Assembly: GCA_032158295.1 (NCBI GenBank)
Contig: CM063248.1
Span: 19,989,273-20,053,272, forward strand
Reading direction: 5' to 3'
From: Pycnopodia helianthoides
Lineage: Eukaryota; Echinodermata; Asteroidea; Forcipulatida; Asteriidae
DNA length: 64,000 bases
Below are positions 23,906 to 36,300 of this stretch, piece after piece. The notes under the pieces were generated by a model that saw only the letters and a list, made by a program, of their open reading frames with translations, ran no database searches and was not told where the DNA came from. Made by a program: the position numbers and the translations under genes. Positions within the stretch are counted from its first letter, which is position 1, and every line of letters starts with the position of its first letter.

Positions 23906-25424
23906 GAAGAGACAAAATTGAAGTGATTTCTTGCATGGCTGAGCTACATGTACTTGTAAACTTGGCATTTGGCAAGAGAGGTTAGGACGCTTGTTCATTT
24001 ATTTCACCAGATATTTTAGGATGCTATGGATGCATTTTTATCCCATCAGCGCCGAAACAGGGTAACATTTAAGAGGGGCACAAAGGGGTGCATCATTTTT
24101 TTCTGTGGGGGGGGGGGGCTCTTCCAGTCAACTGAAACAGTACATGTAGTTTCTGTTTGCATTTTTGTAAATAAGCCAATTTTCAGTGCTCTTGTTATGC
24201 ATTTACTATTTTTTTAATGAGATATTCTGACCTGAATGTAATAAACAAATACATTGTCTGTGTGATAGAAAATAGTTTTAAAAAACATTGAAATTTTCAC
24301 AAAGCTTATAAATGTAAAATTTTACTCTGATAATTTATAATCTCGAAAGTATGATTTCAAAATGGGGGGGGGGGGAACATAAATCCTTTGGGGCCCTCTC
24401 CCCTGTCCCCCACCCCTAGTTACCCCACTGAATCCCATCAAAATAAGTTTACCTTAATGTGATACAAGCCAATTGATAGATATGCAATACGTTATTTTCA
24501 AGTGAAGTTAGTGATTTGTCATAATGTTATCTTTAGTTACAACTTGACACAAAAGTCAACCGATTTTTTTTATTGGTCAATAAATAACTGAATATAAGAC
24601 AATAGATAAATCTACAAACCAGATCTACAAGGGCTCCTCTCAGAGCCACCACTACTCAAAAGAGATTTATTGACATGGTGTCACCGCAATATACAACTGT
24701 ATACCTTATTACAAATCAACAGGAGTGAGTTAGCTCAAAATCTATGGCTTATCCGTTAGCACTTAACTTTGTGAACTGCGTACGGAAATAATTGTACTAA
24801 TCGAATAAACTGAATGAGTAGAATTAGAATTGATCAAATCACAAAACAGTTGTTTTCTAATTGGATTTTTAAGTGTTTCAAATTTAAAAGCCATCATTGT
24901 CTGGGAAATATCAATTGAAGGTCAGATTACTTTTTGTTTCTATAACCATGGTACAAACAGATGATATTGACATTATTCTGTAGAGCGGATCAAATATGCA
25001 GTATGTACCATGTGCAGCATGCAGTGGAGTCTATGCTAGCTATGGATTGTTGTGGTAGATTGCCATTTCAGCTGTTGGTGCCAACTGAGCCAACCACATG
25101 AGTAGCCTTCAATGTAACTATTGGGACCTTGCTATGGGATCCTTGTCGCCATGGTTATTGCTTACTAGACGGTAGATTTGCAGCCTGGTTGTTTCGTGTG
25201 ATATTTTGGGGAGTTAGCTCAGAATGTTGAATGTAGTACAAAATCTGAATAACTAACCTCAAAGCGTTGAGTTGAATAAGTTTTTTAGAAACGAACAATT
25301 GGAAAAGATTAAAAACCTTGTTTTAAAATGAAAATTACCAATACTGTATCTTCACCTTTGCTAACTTTAAACAAAAATCTGTAATACATGTTTAAAATCA
25401 TCGGGGATAGAGTATACTGTTTGT
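23906..25424. other. No gene seen
   Basis: Contains two poly-G runs (24109-24118 and 24365-24374) and AT-rich sequence; open frames are short and lack codon structure. Confidence 0.4.
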
Positions 25425-25620
25425 GCTTTACCCATACAATGATCAAAAGCACTGTATACTCAGTACTTTCCGAGCTCTGTGACAACAAATCCACAGGCAT
25501 ATTACTCGGGTGGGATTCGAACCCAGAACCTTGGCCATTCTAGAGCAGATGTCTTACCACTGCCCGGTAGCTAGAGGCAGTTTGAATCCTATATTTTAGC
25601 ATCGGGTACCGCAACAACTG
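25425..25620 (-). repeat. tRNA-like SINE family C, reverse
   Basis: TTTACCCATACAATGATC, AAGCACTGTATACTCAGTAC, inverted B box GGTGGGATTCGAACCCAGAA. Confidence 0.72.
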
Positions 25621-26434
25621 TAATAGATCGTTAAATTGACATCTTGATGTCAATGTGAATGATGCTACATGCTGGCTATTGAGTTGAGATACTATACATT
25701 CATTATGATAATACATTTATTTTACAGTCAGTGTGTTGATGAAGTCTCAGCAATAAAAAAGTCACTGCTGTTTAGAGTAGAATAATCACCATTTTCAGGC
25801 TGAAGAGTAATGGGATGTAAGAAGGAATAGGTTTCATTTCTCCTGTTTTCATCGTAAAAATCATTAAAGATTTAATGGAAAGAACTGTCCATTTTTTCTG
25901 ATGTTATTGGTTTGTGCATATTATGTAACTTTGCAAGATAAAAGAAGATGTAGGGGAATATAGTTTAAATATATATTTTTGTTTACCAAAGTGCGTGACA
26001 ATATCTTAAATGGAACTTTGTGTGCAGCCCATGTACCAAGTAAGCCTCATAATAAACACTGGGTATTGAATTATCTGATGATGACGAATCTTATACTGCA
26101 TTGTACATTGATGTCGCCCTTAGAAAAATGCATCAAACTGTTTTTGGAAAATTTTCTCATGGTAGAATATCCCCGTATGGGATATATATATATATATGTG
26201 GTATTTCAGTGTAATATGCTATGTGTCATGGAGAGTGTCAGTGACACACAGTTGGTGGACTGTCTGGGTTGATGTAGATAATGATGTGAAAGTACTTTGG
26301 GGGTCTTTATGTTGCAAGGTTTAAAGGGAAGCTGGATTGTGGTGATCGATGCCTTCTTACTCCAATGGGTCAATTAAAATGCAAGTTAACTACTGGGTAC
26401 AAAGTTTGAACCGTCACTAATATTATATATTTCT

Positions 26435-26790
26435 GGTAATGAAACCAAGGATCCCTCATAAGTGAACATAATCACTGTATCTTGCAAGCCTGCGGAAACC
26501 TGTTAAGGAGGGGTTTGTAATGTGAACCACAAACACCAGGGTTGACCCCTAACTCTCTACGATAAGTGTTCTAGGTTCTTTTACCTGCACTACCAATCCG
26601 AGTAAACGGAACCTACGGCTTAATGTCCCATCCAAAGGACAAAGCAAATTTGGTATAAAGTATCTTGCTCAAAGACACAATTGTGCCACGACCGAGACTC
26701 GAACCCACACTCCGCTGATCAGAAACACCAGAGCTAGAGTCCAGTGTTATAAACCGCTCGGCCATGACACGCCACTATAATAATAATAAT
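26435..26790 (-). repeat. tRNA-derived SINE family A, reverse, with (TAA)n
   Basis: TTCTGGTAATGAAACCAAGG to the inverted head GACTCGAACCCACACTCCGC and CGGCCATGACACGCCA; a (TAATAA)n run follows at 26776-26800. Confidence 0.78.
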
Positions 26791-27345
26791 AATAACAACA
26801 ATAACACAGCAATTGTAGGCTGCACTTGATCTGTTTTACGCGCCGGTCGAGGTCAATCAAAAGAATTCTCAGATATGTTCATACCAGGCCAATCTGAAAA
26901 GATGTGTCTTAAGAGATTGTTGGAAGTAGGAAATGTGGTTTGTCTCCCTAAGATATTTCTAGGCGAAGAATTCCAGGAGAGGGGGGGGGGGAAAGGTTAG
27001 AAAAGGCCCTATCACCATAAGTGGCTAGGCACGTCTGGGGAACAAACAGCATGCTGCCCAATGACCTCAGACCTGGTCTGACATGCCAGTGCTGAAGTAT
27101 GTTCTGTAAGTAGGGGAGGGGCTGAACCATGAAGTGCTTTGAATGCAGGGAGGATATGATCTTGTAGTGAGTTTTTTTTTAACTAATGCCAGTGTAGATT
27201 GTGTAGGATGAGAGAAGAAATTTTGTTTTTACCAGTCAGTAATCTTGCAGCAGCATTTTGGACTGATTGCAAGACGCACAGTGTGTTATTATTAGGAAGC
27301 CCAGCAAGGAGACTATAAATCAGCCTAATAAATAGTTATTGAGAA
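26790..27345. repeat. Probable dispersed element remnant
   Basis: Contains AAGAGATTGTTGGAAGTAGG, CGAAGAATTCCAGGAGAGG, GAAGTGCTTTGAATGCAGGG and CAGCAGCATTTTGGACTGAT. This order of motifs is familiar from non-coding parts of dispersed repeats in many animals, but I cannot name the family. No open frame of note. Confidence 0.45.
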
Positions 27346-30064
27346 ATCTCAAGACCTTGTTTTGTAACCATACATCAGATTGGGACTTTTTTTCTCCCCC
27401 AATTTAAGGTAAAAATAGAACAGAATAGTCCTTTTAGAATTTACAAATGGATACATTTTGTTTAACAGAATTATAGTAGAATCACTTGGGGGAGTCTTAA
27501 TTTTAGTCCAGGAGTCACTTGGGTCAAGTCCAAGTTCAGGAGTAAACTTGGTTCCAGTTGGAGTCAAAGTTACAATTAAAATCATTACAAAAATAACTAA
27601 AACTATACAAAATTATTTGAATTGATCAGTTGATGTCACACATCGATGACACACATTTGATTACCATAAACTAATTGAGAATTAGAAATGGCAACAACAA
27701 CAAAAACACCCCAAACCTCTGATGTTTACAGTCCGTGCCATACATTTCCTCACCGAGACAATAACAAAATAGGCTGTGGAACTATGAATTTAAGTATCAT
27801 TTTTGTCTTTGTCTGGGAAAATTATGGTTGAGTCCGAGAGAGTCTGGGTCCGAGTGTTTTTGCCAGTGTGACTCCAGTCCAGTCCAAACCACCAACAATA
27901 ATGAGTGGAGTCAGACACCAGTCCTATTACCTCACTCTCCTTTTATGTTGATTTATACATTTTTCTGATGTAAATGTCAGTAACTGTTTCCATGGAATGT
28001 CCAAGTTGAATTATTATTCTTACGGGAAATTGTGGAATTTGGTTACTTTCAGATAATTTTATGGTGATTGCTGAATAAACTCGGCTGCAATTCTTAACTA
28101 CTTTGGTTATGAGAAATAATTTAGTTAACATCTTAAATCAAAATCACATCTAAAGGGCGGTATTTGGAATGTTTTGGGGTTGAGGTTGATGGCCTCCTCC
28201 CCAGTGTGCAATCAATTCAGGAGTGAAATACATTCCCCCTGGCAACATCCAAATTCCCCCATGGGTAAATTGTATTCTCGTCTCCCCGATTGTAAATCCG
28301 TAATATTGAGTGTCGTTGCGTGCCTGTAATTTATTCACACGCGCGTTTTTTGTAAAACGAGATCAGGGGTTAACTTCTGCTCCGCCAAAAAAAAGGCTTG
28401 ATGGCGTGGGTTTGGGGCCTTTCTAACCATGTCTGGGTGATGTACACGTGCTATAGCTAGCAGACAGGTATATGTTCGAGATACTGAAATCCAATTGTCA
28501 TGAATGCCAATTCTCTGCATATCTTACATGTATCTTGGCTTGTATGAGTCATCCATTCATCATGCCGGGCATAATTTCAGCCGCTTTACGAAGACGGTCA
28601 GTTTCAATTCAGATCGGACTTTGATTTTTTTTAAAATATTTCATCAGGTCTGTACGCGAGCGACCTGTAAGTGTGGCAGGGGATCAGAACGTGTAATTGG
28701 TTATGAGTGTATAATGCCATTGACTGGCTGTGGTGATTGTATGGTCTATTTTTATACAGGAGACACAATGCTAGGATGTCATCAGCATTGAATGACTACA
28801 TTGTGTGCCATTATAAATCATTATTATTATAATTTATTCGGCCAAGGATCAATGCTAAATGTAGTGACTAATAAGGGAAACAAGCGACAAGACGAACATG
28901 CCTTTAAATACTACATCAAAATGAGGCTGGAAGGGATGGATGGGATATGGAAAAGAAAACGGGAGGAGGGATGGGCTGAGGGATGAGCAAATGAACAGGG
29001 GACAAAGACGGAGATTAAATAGATAAGAAGAGCATCACTGATTCAAGCTGGCCAGGATGGACCAACGTGTAGCTAAACACTGTGGCCATAAAGCCTGTCT
29101 ATTCAAGCTGAAAATGGCGGCATAAAAATTACTTAAGAGATGTACGCCATCAAGAAATAATTAAAAGAATCAATGACTGGAAAAAATACATGTAAGAAGA
29201 AAACAAATGAATAGGGATATGCTTTGTGTCCTTCAGTTAGAGATTGATTACTAAGAGGCAATGTTTATTTAATATTTTTTGTCGTACAGTTATATTATAT
29301 TCTAGTTTGGTTTAAGTTTGTAAGTCTGTAATTTATAAAATAAGATTTTGGTGCTTGTATGGTGTTGATTTTTAAGGAAATAAGACTGATTTTGAAAAGT
29401 AAGTTGTGCATAAATGTTTATGTATTTTTGTGTGTGGATAATACATGAAAATTATGTATCTGAGAAAGAAAAAACTGCTTGCATGTAAATCCTAATGCAA
29501 GCCTGAGGCAGAAATTCCTTAAAAAAAGCAAACACAAATAAATAAAATAATCCCAGTCTGGATTCACTCCGTCCCCTCTTCTACCCTCTCTTCCCAATCA
29601 ATACATCTCTAATGACTAGTGCATCTTCATCATCTGCATAAAAACCCCCCTGCCTGATTAAGCAGTCGTCACTGTATAATCAAGGGAGCATGGTATAGCA
29701 GTTTCCCATCCCTTGCTCCTGGGTCAAACATGACCGTCTTATAGAGGCTCGTGGGATGGGATGGTGAGTCATGCTCTTTTTCTTCCTTTTTTTTTTGCTC
29801 CTCTTTTGTGTCCACATCCTCATTTTTTCTCTCTCTTTCTTCTCTTTCTTTGATTTGAAGAGCAGGATGCTGGAATGCAAATGAAGACCTGTTAGAATGA
29901 AGTGGAGAATTGTTTAATTGAGCACGAGGAATTTTGGATGCCCCCTCCTCCCCAAATTGTAAATCTTTAATAATAACAAAATATGTGAAAATCTTATGTG
30001 AGAAATGATGACAGTGTTCATATTTTTAGAGTCTGCTTAATTGCAACATCTCGATGGGGGGTTC
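27346..30064. other. No gene seen
   Basis: Long repeat-poor stretch. Noted only: repeated AGTC-rich text (about 27490-27920), and a pyrimidine-rich tract at about 29777-29850. Confidence 0.4.
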
Positions 30065-30120
30065 TTGGCTGGTATAGTGATTAAGAATCCTTGGCTTCAC
30101 AACCAGAATAATAAACAAAT
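30065..30120 (-). repeat. SINE tail fragment
   Basis: TTGGCTGGTATAGTGATTAAG and TCCTTGGCTTCACAACCAG, shared with 44640-44705. Confidence 0.5.
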
Positions 30121-30773
30121 GAACAAATAATAAATAAATAAAAACAGATGCCCAAAAAGTAAAAAAATGGCTGGTTACGCCACCGTTCATTATGGCCTCA
30201 ACAAGAAACAATGTCCCAATTATCTGAATGGGATTGCAGGAGAGGGTCCTTGAAAGATTGATTAATCAATTAGCCAATTAAGCAACTGCCTGATCCAAAA
30301 GCAGAGTTTGATTATAAAATATGATGCTATATTTCTTTATCCATACTCCTCAGGAGATTATGTTTTGTATGTGTACCGTTATATAGATTTTTGGAACAAA
30401 ACACTGAAACAAATATAAATTTGGTTAAGGCAATTTTTGCAAGTCAGGATGGATTGCGCGTCAATTTTGTTATCTTGTTTTGCGTGCCCATCAAAGCCCC
30501 TTTTACTTTAGACGAATTTTCCCAGGACAATTTGGCTGACCTATTCACACTTTGAGAAAACGATTCATTCATGAATTATTTCTCGGATTTCTGAGGGGTT
30601 GATGTCCGTTTGAGAATGCTGCGGCCAAGGATGCGGTCAGTACCTGCTGTCATCTCGCTGAGCGCGGATTGATTTGTCGTTCTTTTGAAAATACAGTGAC
30701 AGTTTTTTGCTGTTTCTCAGCAAGTAGACACTGTATTCAGTTGAATTTCACATGTGACTTTTATTGTATCTTT

Positions 30774-31158
30774 TTAAAGGAACATTACAGAATTGGTAAG
30801 AAAAGAAAAAACGTTTTGATCACAGATTTACATAAAACTTACACGGTCTAATGATGATGATAGTAGAAAACATCCCTTGAAATATTTCTGTCTGAATTGC
30901 CATATTTGATGAGAAATGAATAAACCAATTTTCCGATTTGAGTTTATCGCTTAGTGAGCGTTTTATTCATTTGTTGAACCTATATGAGTTCATGCAAATG
31001 TGTAATCGGTTTTGCACTATTTTCTCGTGACCCAGATGGCCAATCGATCTCAAACTTCTACAGGTTTGTCAGTTTATGTATATGGTGGATTACATAAAGT
31101 GCTTACACTGCCAGCAACTGTTTTGTTAGCAACAACCAATTCTGTAATGTTCCTTTAA
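30774..31158. mobile_element. TTAA-flanked MITE family I, copy 1
   Basis: TTAA at both ends. Inverted repeats AGGAACATTACAGAATTGGT and CAATTCTGTAATGTTCCT. Interior nearly identical to 54975-55372, about 385 bp. Confidence 0.87.
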
Positions 31159-31479
31159 ACAATTCTACTTCTAAATAAGCGTTTCGTTGACAAAAACCAG
31201 TCCATGACCCTACCTTTAAAGCTGGTCGTCCCTGTTTATCTTGAACATGATTCCATTTCATCTTTTAAGTGCGTCTGGAATATATGAGCCATGGTAATCC
31301 AATGCGGTGAATTCAAGACTGATTATCCCATCAACCGTGAGAATTAATATACTCTGTGTTAATTTACATTGAGTATTTTAAAAGTCTTAGCTTACAATGA
31401 TATTATCTGTGGAATTATGGGTCATTTTAAAGGGATGAGACAGGGTTTTGGTTTTTTTCTTCGGTATGTACATTTCACT

Positions 31480-31665
31480 TTGGTGTGATCCGTGGCTTTT
31501 ACGGCAGTTACCGGTGAAATGGCTTCTGACTGGCACCCCCTGAACAAAGATATTGACAAAATAGGGAGATCGCCAACATTAGGGCTACCAGTTGGTAGAG
31601 CCCGGCACGGTGATTAGGAGTTCGCAGGTTCGAGTCTCGCTCTAGTCATTTTTTCTTCGTTCAAC
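31480..31665 (+). repeat. Composite tRNA-like repeat family B, shortened
   Basis: Body from TTTGGTGTGATCCGTGGC, module with a deletion in the A-box region and a well kept B box (CGCAGGTTCGAGTCTCGC). Confidence 0.7.
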
Positions 31666-32215
31666 CAAAAATCACCTCTCTTTTTTTCTCAGTGAAAACT
31701 TCAGAATCACCTTTTGCTTTGTCATGTAGTCTTTTGCAATGATATTGAGCTCAAATGAATACACTCATCTGAAAAGCAACGGTGTCTAATACCGTCCCTT
31801 TAAAGGGCAGCTGAACGAATCCCTCTCATCTTCTTGCATGAATTATTCCTCAGTGATGGCCCAAAAACATTAGGTGGTAAACCAAGGGTAATAGTTGTAT
31901 CTTCCTCAAGATGCGGATGTGATAGATCTGACGTCAGCAACACCTGTATCGATTAATCAGCCACACAGTCAGAGAGAGAGAGAGAGACGGAGAGAAAGAG
32001 TAGGGTGCATATTTGCGCCGGATGTGGAGAGAGGAAAAAATAAAAGACAATACTTATCAGAAGGAATGGAAATGTTAGCGTAGGTGAAAAACATCTGTTA
32101 AACAGGAAGATAAGATGGCGATAGGAGAGCAAATTTGTGAGGGAAAGTAGTTGAAAGGATATACGTGCACTGCCCTGAGGGAATGCATTCAATTTTAATT
32201 TGTTTATTGTCTACT

Positions 32216-32556
32216 TTAAAGGTATTGTACACTTTTGGTAACAGCTCAAAATCAGTGTCCACATTTTGTGTGATTAAACATATGCATGAACAAACAAACC
32301 TGTGAAAGTTTGAGCTCAATTGGTCATCGAGGTCACGAGAAAATAGTGAAAAGAGATCTTATGTGTTTTCTGTTTTTTCAAATTATCGCGCGCGATAATT
32401 ACTATTGTTTTACTGTTTCTCAGAAAAGATAGCATTTTAGGCAGAAATATTTTAAGGAACCCTTTCTACCATTACTTTCTTTAAATCATGTAAGTTATGT
32501 GTGAATCTGTGAACATTGTGTTTTTCGATCTTACCAATAGTGTACAGGGCCTTTAA
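32216..32556. mobile_element. TTAA-flanked MITE family G, copy 2
   Basis: Same ends and interior as 15869-16198, including the 20-bp palindrome AATTATCGCGCGCGATAATT at 32381-32400; it has an extra ATGTGTTTTCT just before it. It lies about 240 bp upstream of the first recognised TRIM2-like exon. Confidence 0.85.
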
Positions 32557-32793
32557 AGACAAGAAGTTGACATGCACTGGTCACGCATGATTCAAAAACA
32601 AAACAAGTGTAGGGACTTGGATTAAGCAGTAAACTCCAATGCCAGTGGTGGATTTCCAATCATGGTGAATATTGCTTGAATTGAATCATGATTCTTATTT
32701 TTATGGTTTGATTTCTCTGGTAGTAGATGTAATTGGTTGAAGAAACGTGTTTTCCACTTGATATTTAGCATATCATTATCAACATCTTTTGCA

Positions 32794-32848
32794 GGCCTAA
32801 TGCATCATGTCGCCAGAGTGATACAGCAGTGTCACAGTCCCTGTCGCC
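32794..32848 (+). promoter_or_regulatory. 5' leader of TRIM2-like gene with two upstream ATGs
   Basis: A splice acceptor-like TTTTGCAG ends at 32793, so these bases are probably the 3' part of a 5' UTR exon. An ATG at 32800 opens a 28-codon frame ending TGA at 32884-32886 that overlaps the main start out of frame. A second at 32807 gives only four codons. Such leaders can lower translation of the main frame. That effect is inferred. Confidence 0.45.
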
Positions 32849-33349
32849 ATGGCAGCGACACAGAGCCCTGTCGTCAAGCAAATTGATAAACAGTTCCTCG
32901 TCTGTGGCATCTGCCTAGAGCGGTACCACACCCCTAAGGTACTCCCCTGTCTCCACACCTTCTGCCAAAAGTGCCTGCAGAACTACGTCCCGGCGGAGTC
33001 CCTGACCCTCTCCTGCCCTCTCTGCCGTCAGCAGTCCATCCTCCCGATCGAGGGGGTGACGGGTCTGCAGAACAATTTCTTCATCACCAACCTGATGGAG
33101 GTGTTGGAGGGGCCAGACAGCAGCAGCGATGACGGGGCCAGCGGGGGGGATCAGCCCCACCACGCCGTGCCTTGTTGCTCCAGTCATGAGGGGGAACCCT
33201 TGGATTATTATTGTGATGACTGTGAGACGGCCGTCTGCGGGGAGTGCACTGAGTCGGAGCATGTGGATCATCCTACGGTGCTTCTGAGTGACATCATTGA
33301 TGAACATAAGGAGGTATTGAGGGATATACTGGAGAAAGCTAAGGACCAG
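32849..33349 (+). CDS. TRIM2: TRIM2-like exon 1: RING finger and B-box
   Basis: Encodes residues 1-167. RING ligands visible: Cys19, Cys22, Cys34, His36, Cys39, Cys42, Cys56 and Cys59. B-box 2 ligands: Cys110, His113, Cys122, Cys125, Cys130, Cys133, His138 and His141. Between them is the conserved [14 protein letters not shown] stretch and a short acidic/Gly-rich spacer. The exon ends ...AKDQ before GTAAAG at 33350. It is strikingly GC-rich compared with the flanking intron, as expected for conserved coding sequence. Confidence 0.95.
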
Positions 33350-36300
33350 GTAAAGATGTCATCCCTTTTAATTCACCCAAAGTTCCTCATAAAAAAAAAT
33401 CAGCCCAATTATTTTCATGTATTTTTGTACTTATAAGAGCTAAAAATATCATCTCTTCAAAGATGCATAGATTTTCATGTATTGTTTTACCTAAAAAAAT
33501 AAACTAAAAAATCCCACACACAAAAAATGTCATTAACTTCAGGCATGTGATTTCTCAGGATATTTCCTGATTTCTGGATTTTCTTAAAATCCCCTCTGGC
33601 CGTCAAATTTTCTTGAGAGAAGTGAAGCAGTTCCCAAACGGAGAAAGAAATGGTCCACATTGTGTCCAATCTGTAGTTTTGTTTTTCTGGAGATACGCAG
33701 AAACTTTACACTTGAATTGTAACATCTGCGAGGTTCTTGGTCTAGGAGAATGGGAAACTCACATTCACAAGCTATTTTTTTTTTAGGACTTTACACATTT
33801 ATCCAATCTCATATACCTGTAACTTCTTACTAAACTATAGGTGTTGGTCTCCTTTGCATGAACATATCCTCATCAGTGGTCCGCTGGCCGAGCGCCAGTT
33901 ATAAGTTCTGAGGACCAGTCAAAATTCTGTCCAAGTGGTCAGGCTGGCTAGTTCATTGCTTCTAAGCGCTACATGCAAACCACTGGTTTTAAGCTGAGGT
34001 ACCAGACAAAGTAACAGCTGTTGAAAGAAAGCCGTAACAATCTAACTGGTCCCCGCTGGCCAGTCACTGAAAAAGGTTTAGGGCAAACCTTGCTCATGAC
34101 ATGCAGCCAGAACATCTGTTGTCAAAAGCAAATTGCTTTTAGGTTTTCATGGTGGAAAAAAGAACCAGACAAATTTCAAAGGCAGTTTCAGAAGCAGTAG
34201 TTATGGAGAGTCATTTGTACACTGGAAAACACAATTAGTTAAAAATCTGTTTGTTATGAAAAGTTAAACTATTCACTGTTTAGCTGTATTTTGATCTAAG
34301 TATGGTGTATGAATGGGTCCTAAACTTATTTTATTTGTTTTTTTTTTTTTTGTTTATGGATACTTAACAATTTGCATTTAGATGCCACGTCTACAGGATG
34401 CCATTGAGCGAGTAACCACCATCAACCTAAACCTGGAGGAGAAGAAAAACAAAGCGGAGACGGAGATACTGACGTCCTTCGACACGCTGGAGAGAGGAAT
34501 CCAAGAGAGGAAAGACACCCTCATGAACGAGCTGAAGGGCGCTCATGACTCCAAGCAAGAGGTGCTTCAGAAGCAGCAGGAAGTCCTGGAGAAAGAGCTT
34601 CTCAGTATAGAGCATAACTGTGACTTCACCGAGCAGGCCCTACGGAGCGGCAACGAGATGCAGATCCTGCTAGTCCGGAAGCAAATGGGACAGCGTCTGC
34701 GCGAGCTCACGGAACAGTGCCAGCATCTCCAGCCGGAGGAGAACGATTTCATCTTCTTCGCCGGTGAGGTCACCGAGATGGAGAAGTCGTTGGCGAACCT
34801 CGGCGCGGTGCGCAGCAACAGTGCCATTGCCCACGAGACGGTAGCCGTAGGGGAGGGGTTGAAGCGAGCGTTCAGTGGGGAGCAGATGATTGTAACGATA
34901 ACCACGAAGAACTATCGAGGGGTCTTAGTAACCATTGGAGGAGCTGAAGTCTGTGCCCAGCTTTACTCCTCAGACGGTGGGGTGCATGATACGCGAGTGA
35001 TTGATAACAAGAACGGTACGTATGACGTCTTGTATACAATACACAAAGAAGGCCCACATCAGCTGAGTATAAAACTCTTTGGGCGTCACATCAGGGGGAG
35101 CCCCTTTAAGTTGCGTGTGTTGAGGGAGAGCAGCTCCTCCAGTCCCAAGTCACCGACGAGTAAGATCCCACGGAGTAATATCAAACAGCGTGCAATGAGG
35201 AGACCACAGAGTGCTGCCGGGTCGCTGAGAGTCTACCGCAAATCTAACCCCATCGAGGATGATCTGGTACTCATCATGGGCCAGAGAGGGCGCAATAAAG
35301 GGGAGTTCACAAACCCGCAAGGTGTGGGGACCACCGCCGCCAACGGTGGCCGGATTGTGGTTGCGGATAGCAACAACCAGTGCATACAAGTCTTCAATAA
35401 CACTGGCGACTGTAAACACAAGTTTGGCATCCGAGGGCGCAGCAATGGCCAGCTGCAGCGGCCCACCGGTGTGGCATTCACGGCATCGGGAAACTACGTC
35501 GTCGCCGACTACGACAACAAATGGGTGAACATCTTCGGCCCGGACGGGAAGTTCATCAATAAGATCGGCACGGGAAAGCTCATCGGACCAAAGGGAGTCT
35601 GTGTGGACAGCAACAACAACATCATCGTCGTTGACAACAAGTCTAGCACCATCTTGATCTTCACCTCAACGGGAAAGCTCCTCAACAAGTTTGGATCAAG
35701 AGGAGCCGAGGACCAACAGCTGTGTGGACCTCACTTTGTGGACGTCAATAATAGTAACCAGATAGTGGTGTCAGACTTCCATAATCACTGCATTAAGGTG
35801 AGTCCATTTCAATCTGGACAAAAGGGATACACATGTGGTACACACTTTTTCCCGCTTCATTATAAAACTTTGGTTTCGGTATTTAAAAAAGTGGCACCTG
35901 TACATCCATCAGCCAAAGGAATGCATGAATTTATTTTTGTAAAACTTGCAATAAAAGTATCTTGCTCAAGGACACACGGAGACTCGAACCCACACTCTGC
36001 TGGACGGAAACACCAGAGCTTGAGTCTCTCGAATGCTCTTAACTGCTCGGCCCTGACATGCCACAATGTTGATTTATTATTGCAAAATTAATAAGATTAA
36101 GAAAAGTAAAATAAATGTCACCTGTGAAAGTTTCAGTTGAATACAGTGTCTCTTGTTGAAAAAATAGCAAAAAACTGTCTTGGTATTTTCATCAACAAAA
36201 ATTGAATCAATCCACATTTTAGTGAGGTGCAAGTGAGTACCAACAGCATCTCTGGCAACAGTATTCATAAACAGACACTGGAGAAATTTGAATCCTCAAA

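Noticed and set aside
32915..33307. 130-codon - strand open frame
   Set aside because: Shadow of the TRIM RING/B-box exon; no protein features of its own.
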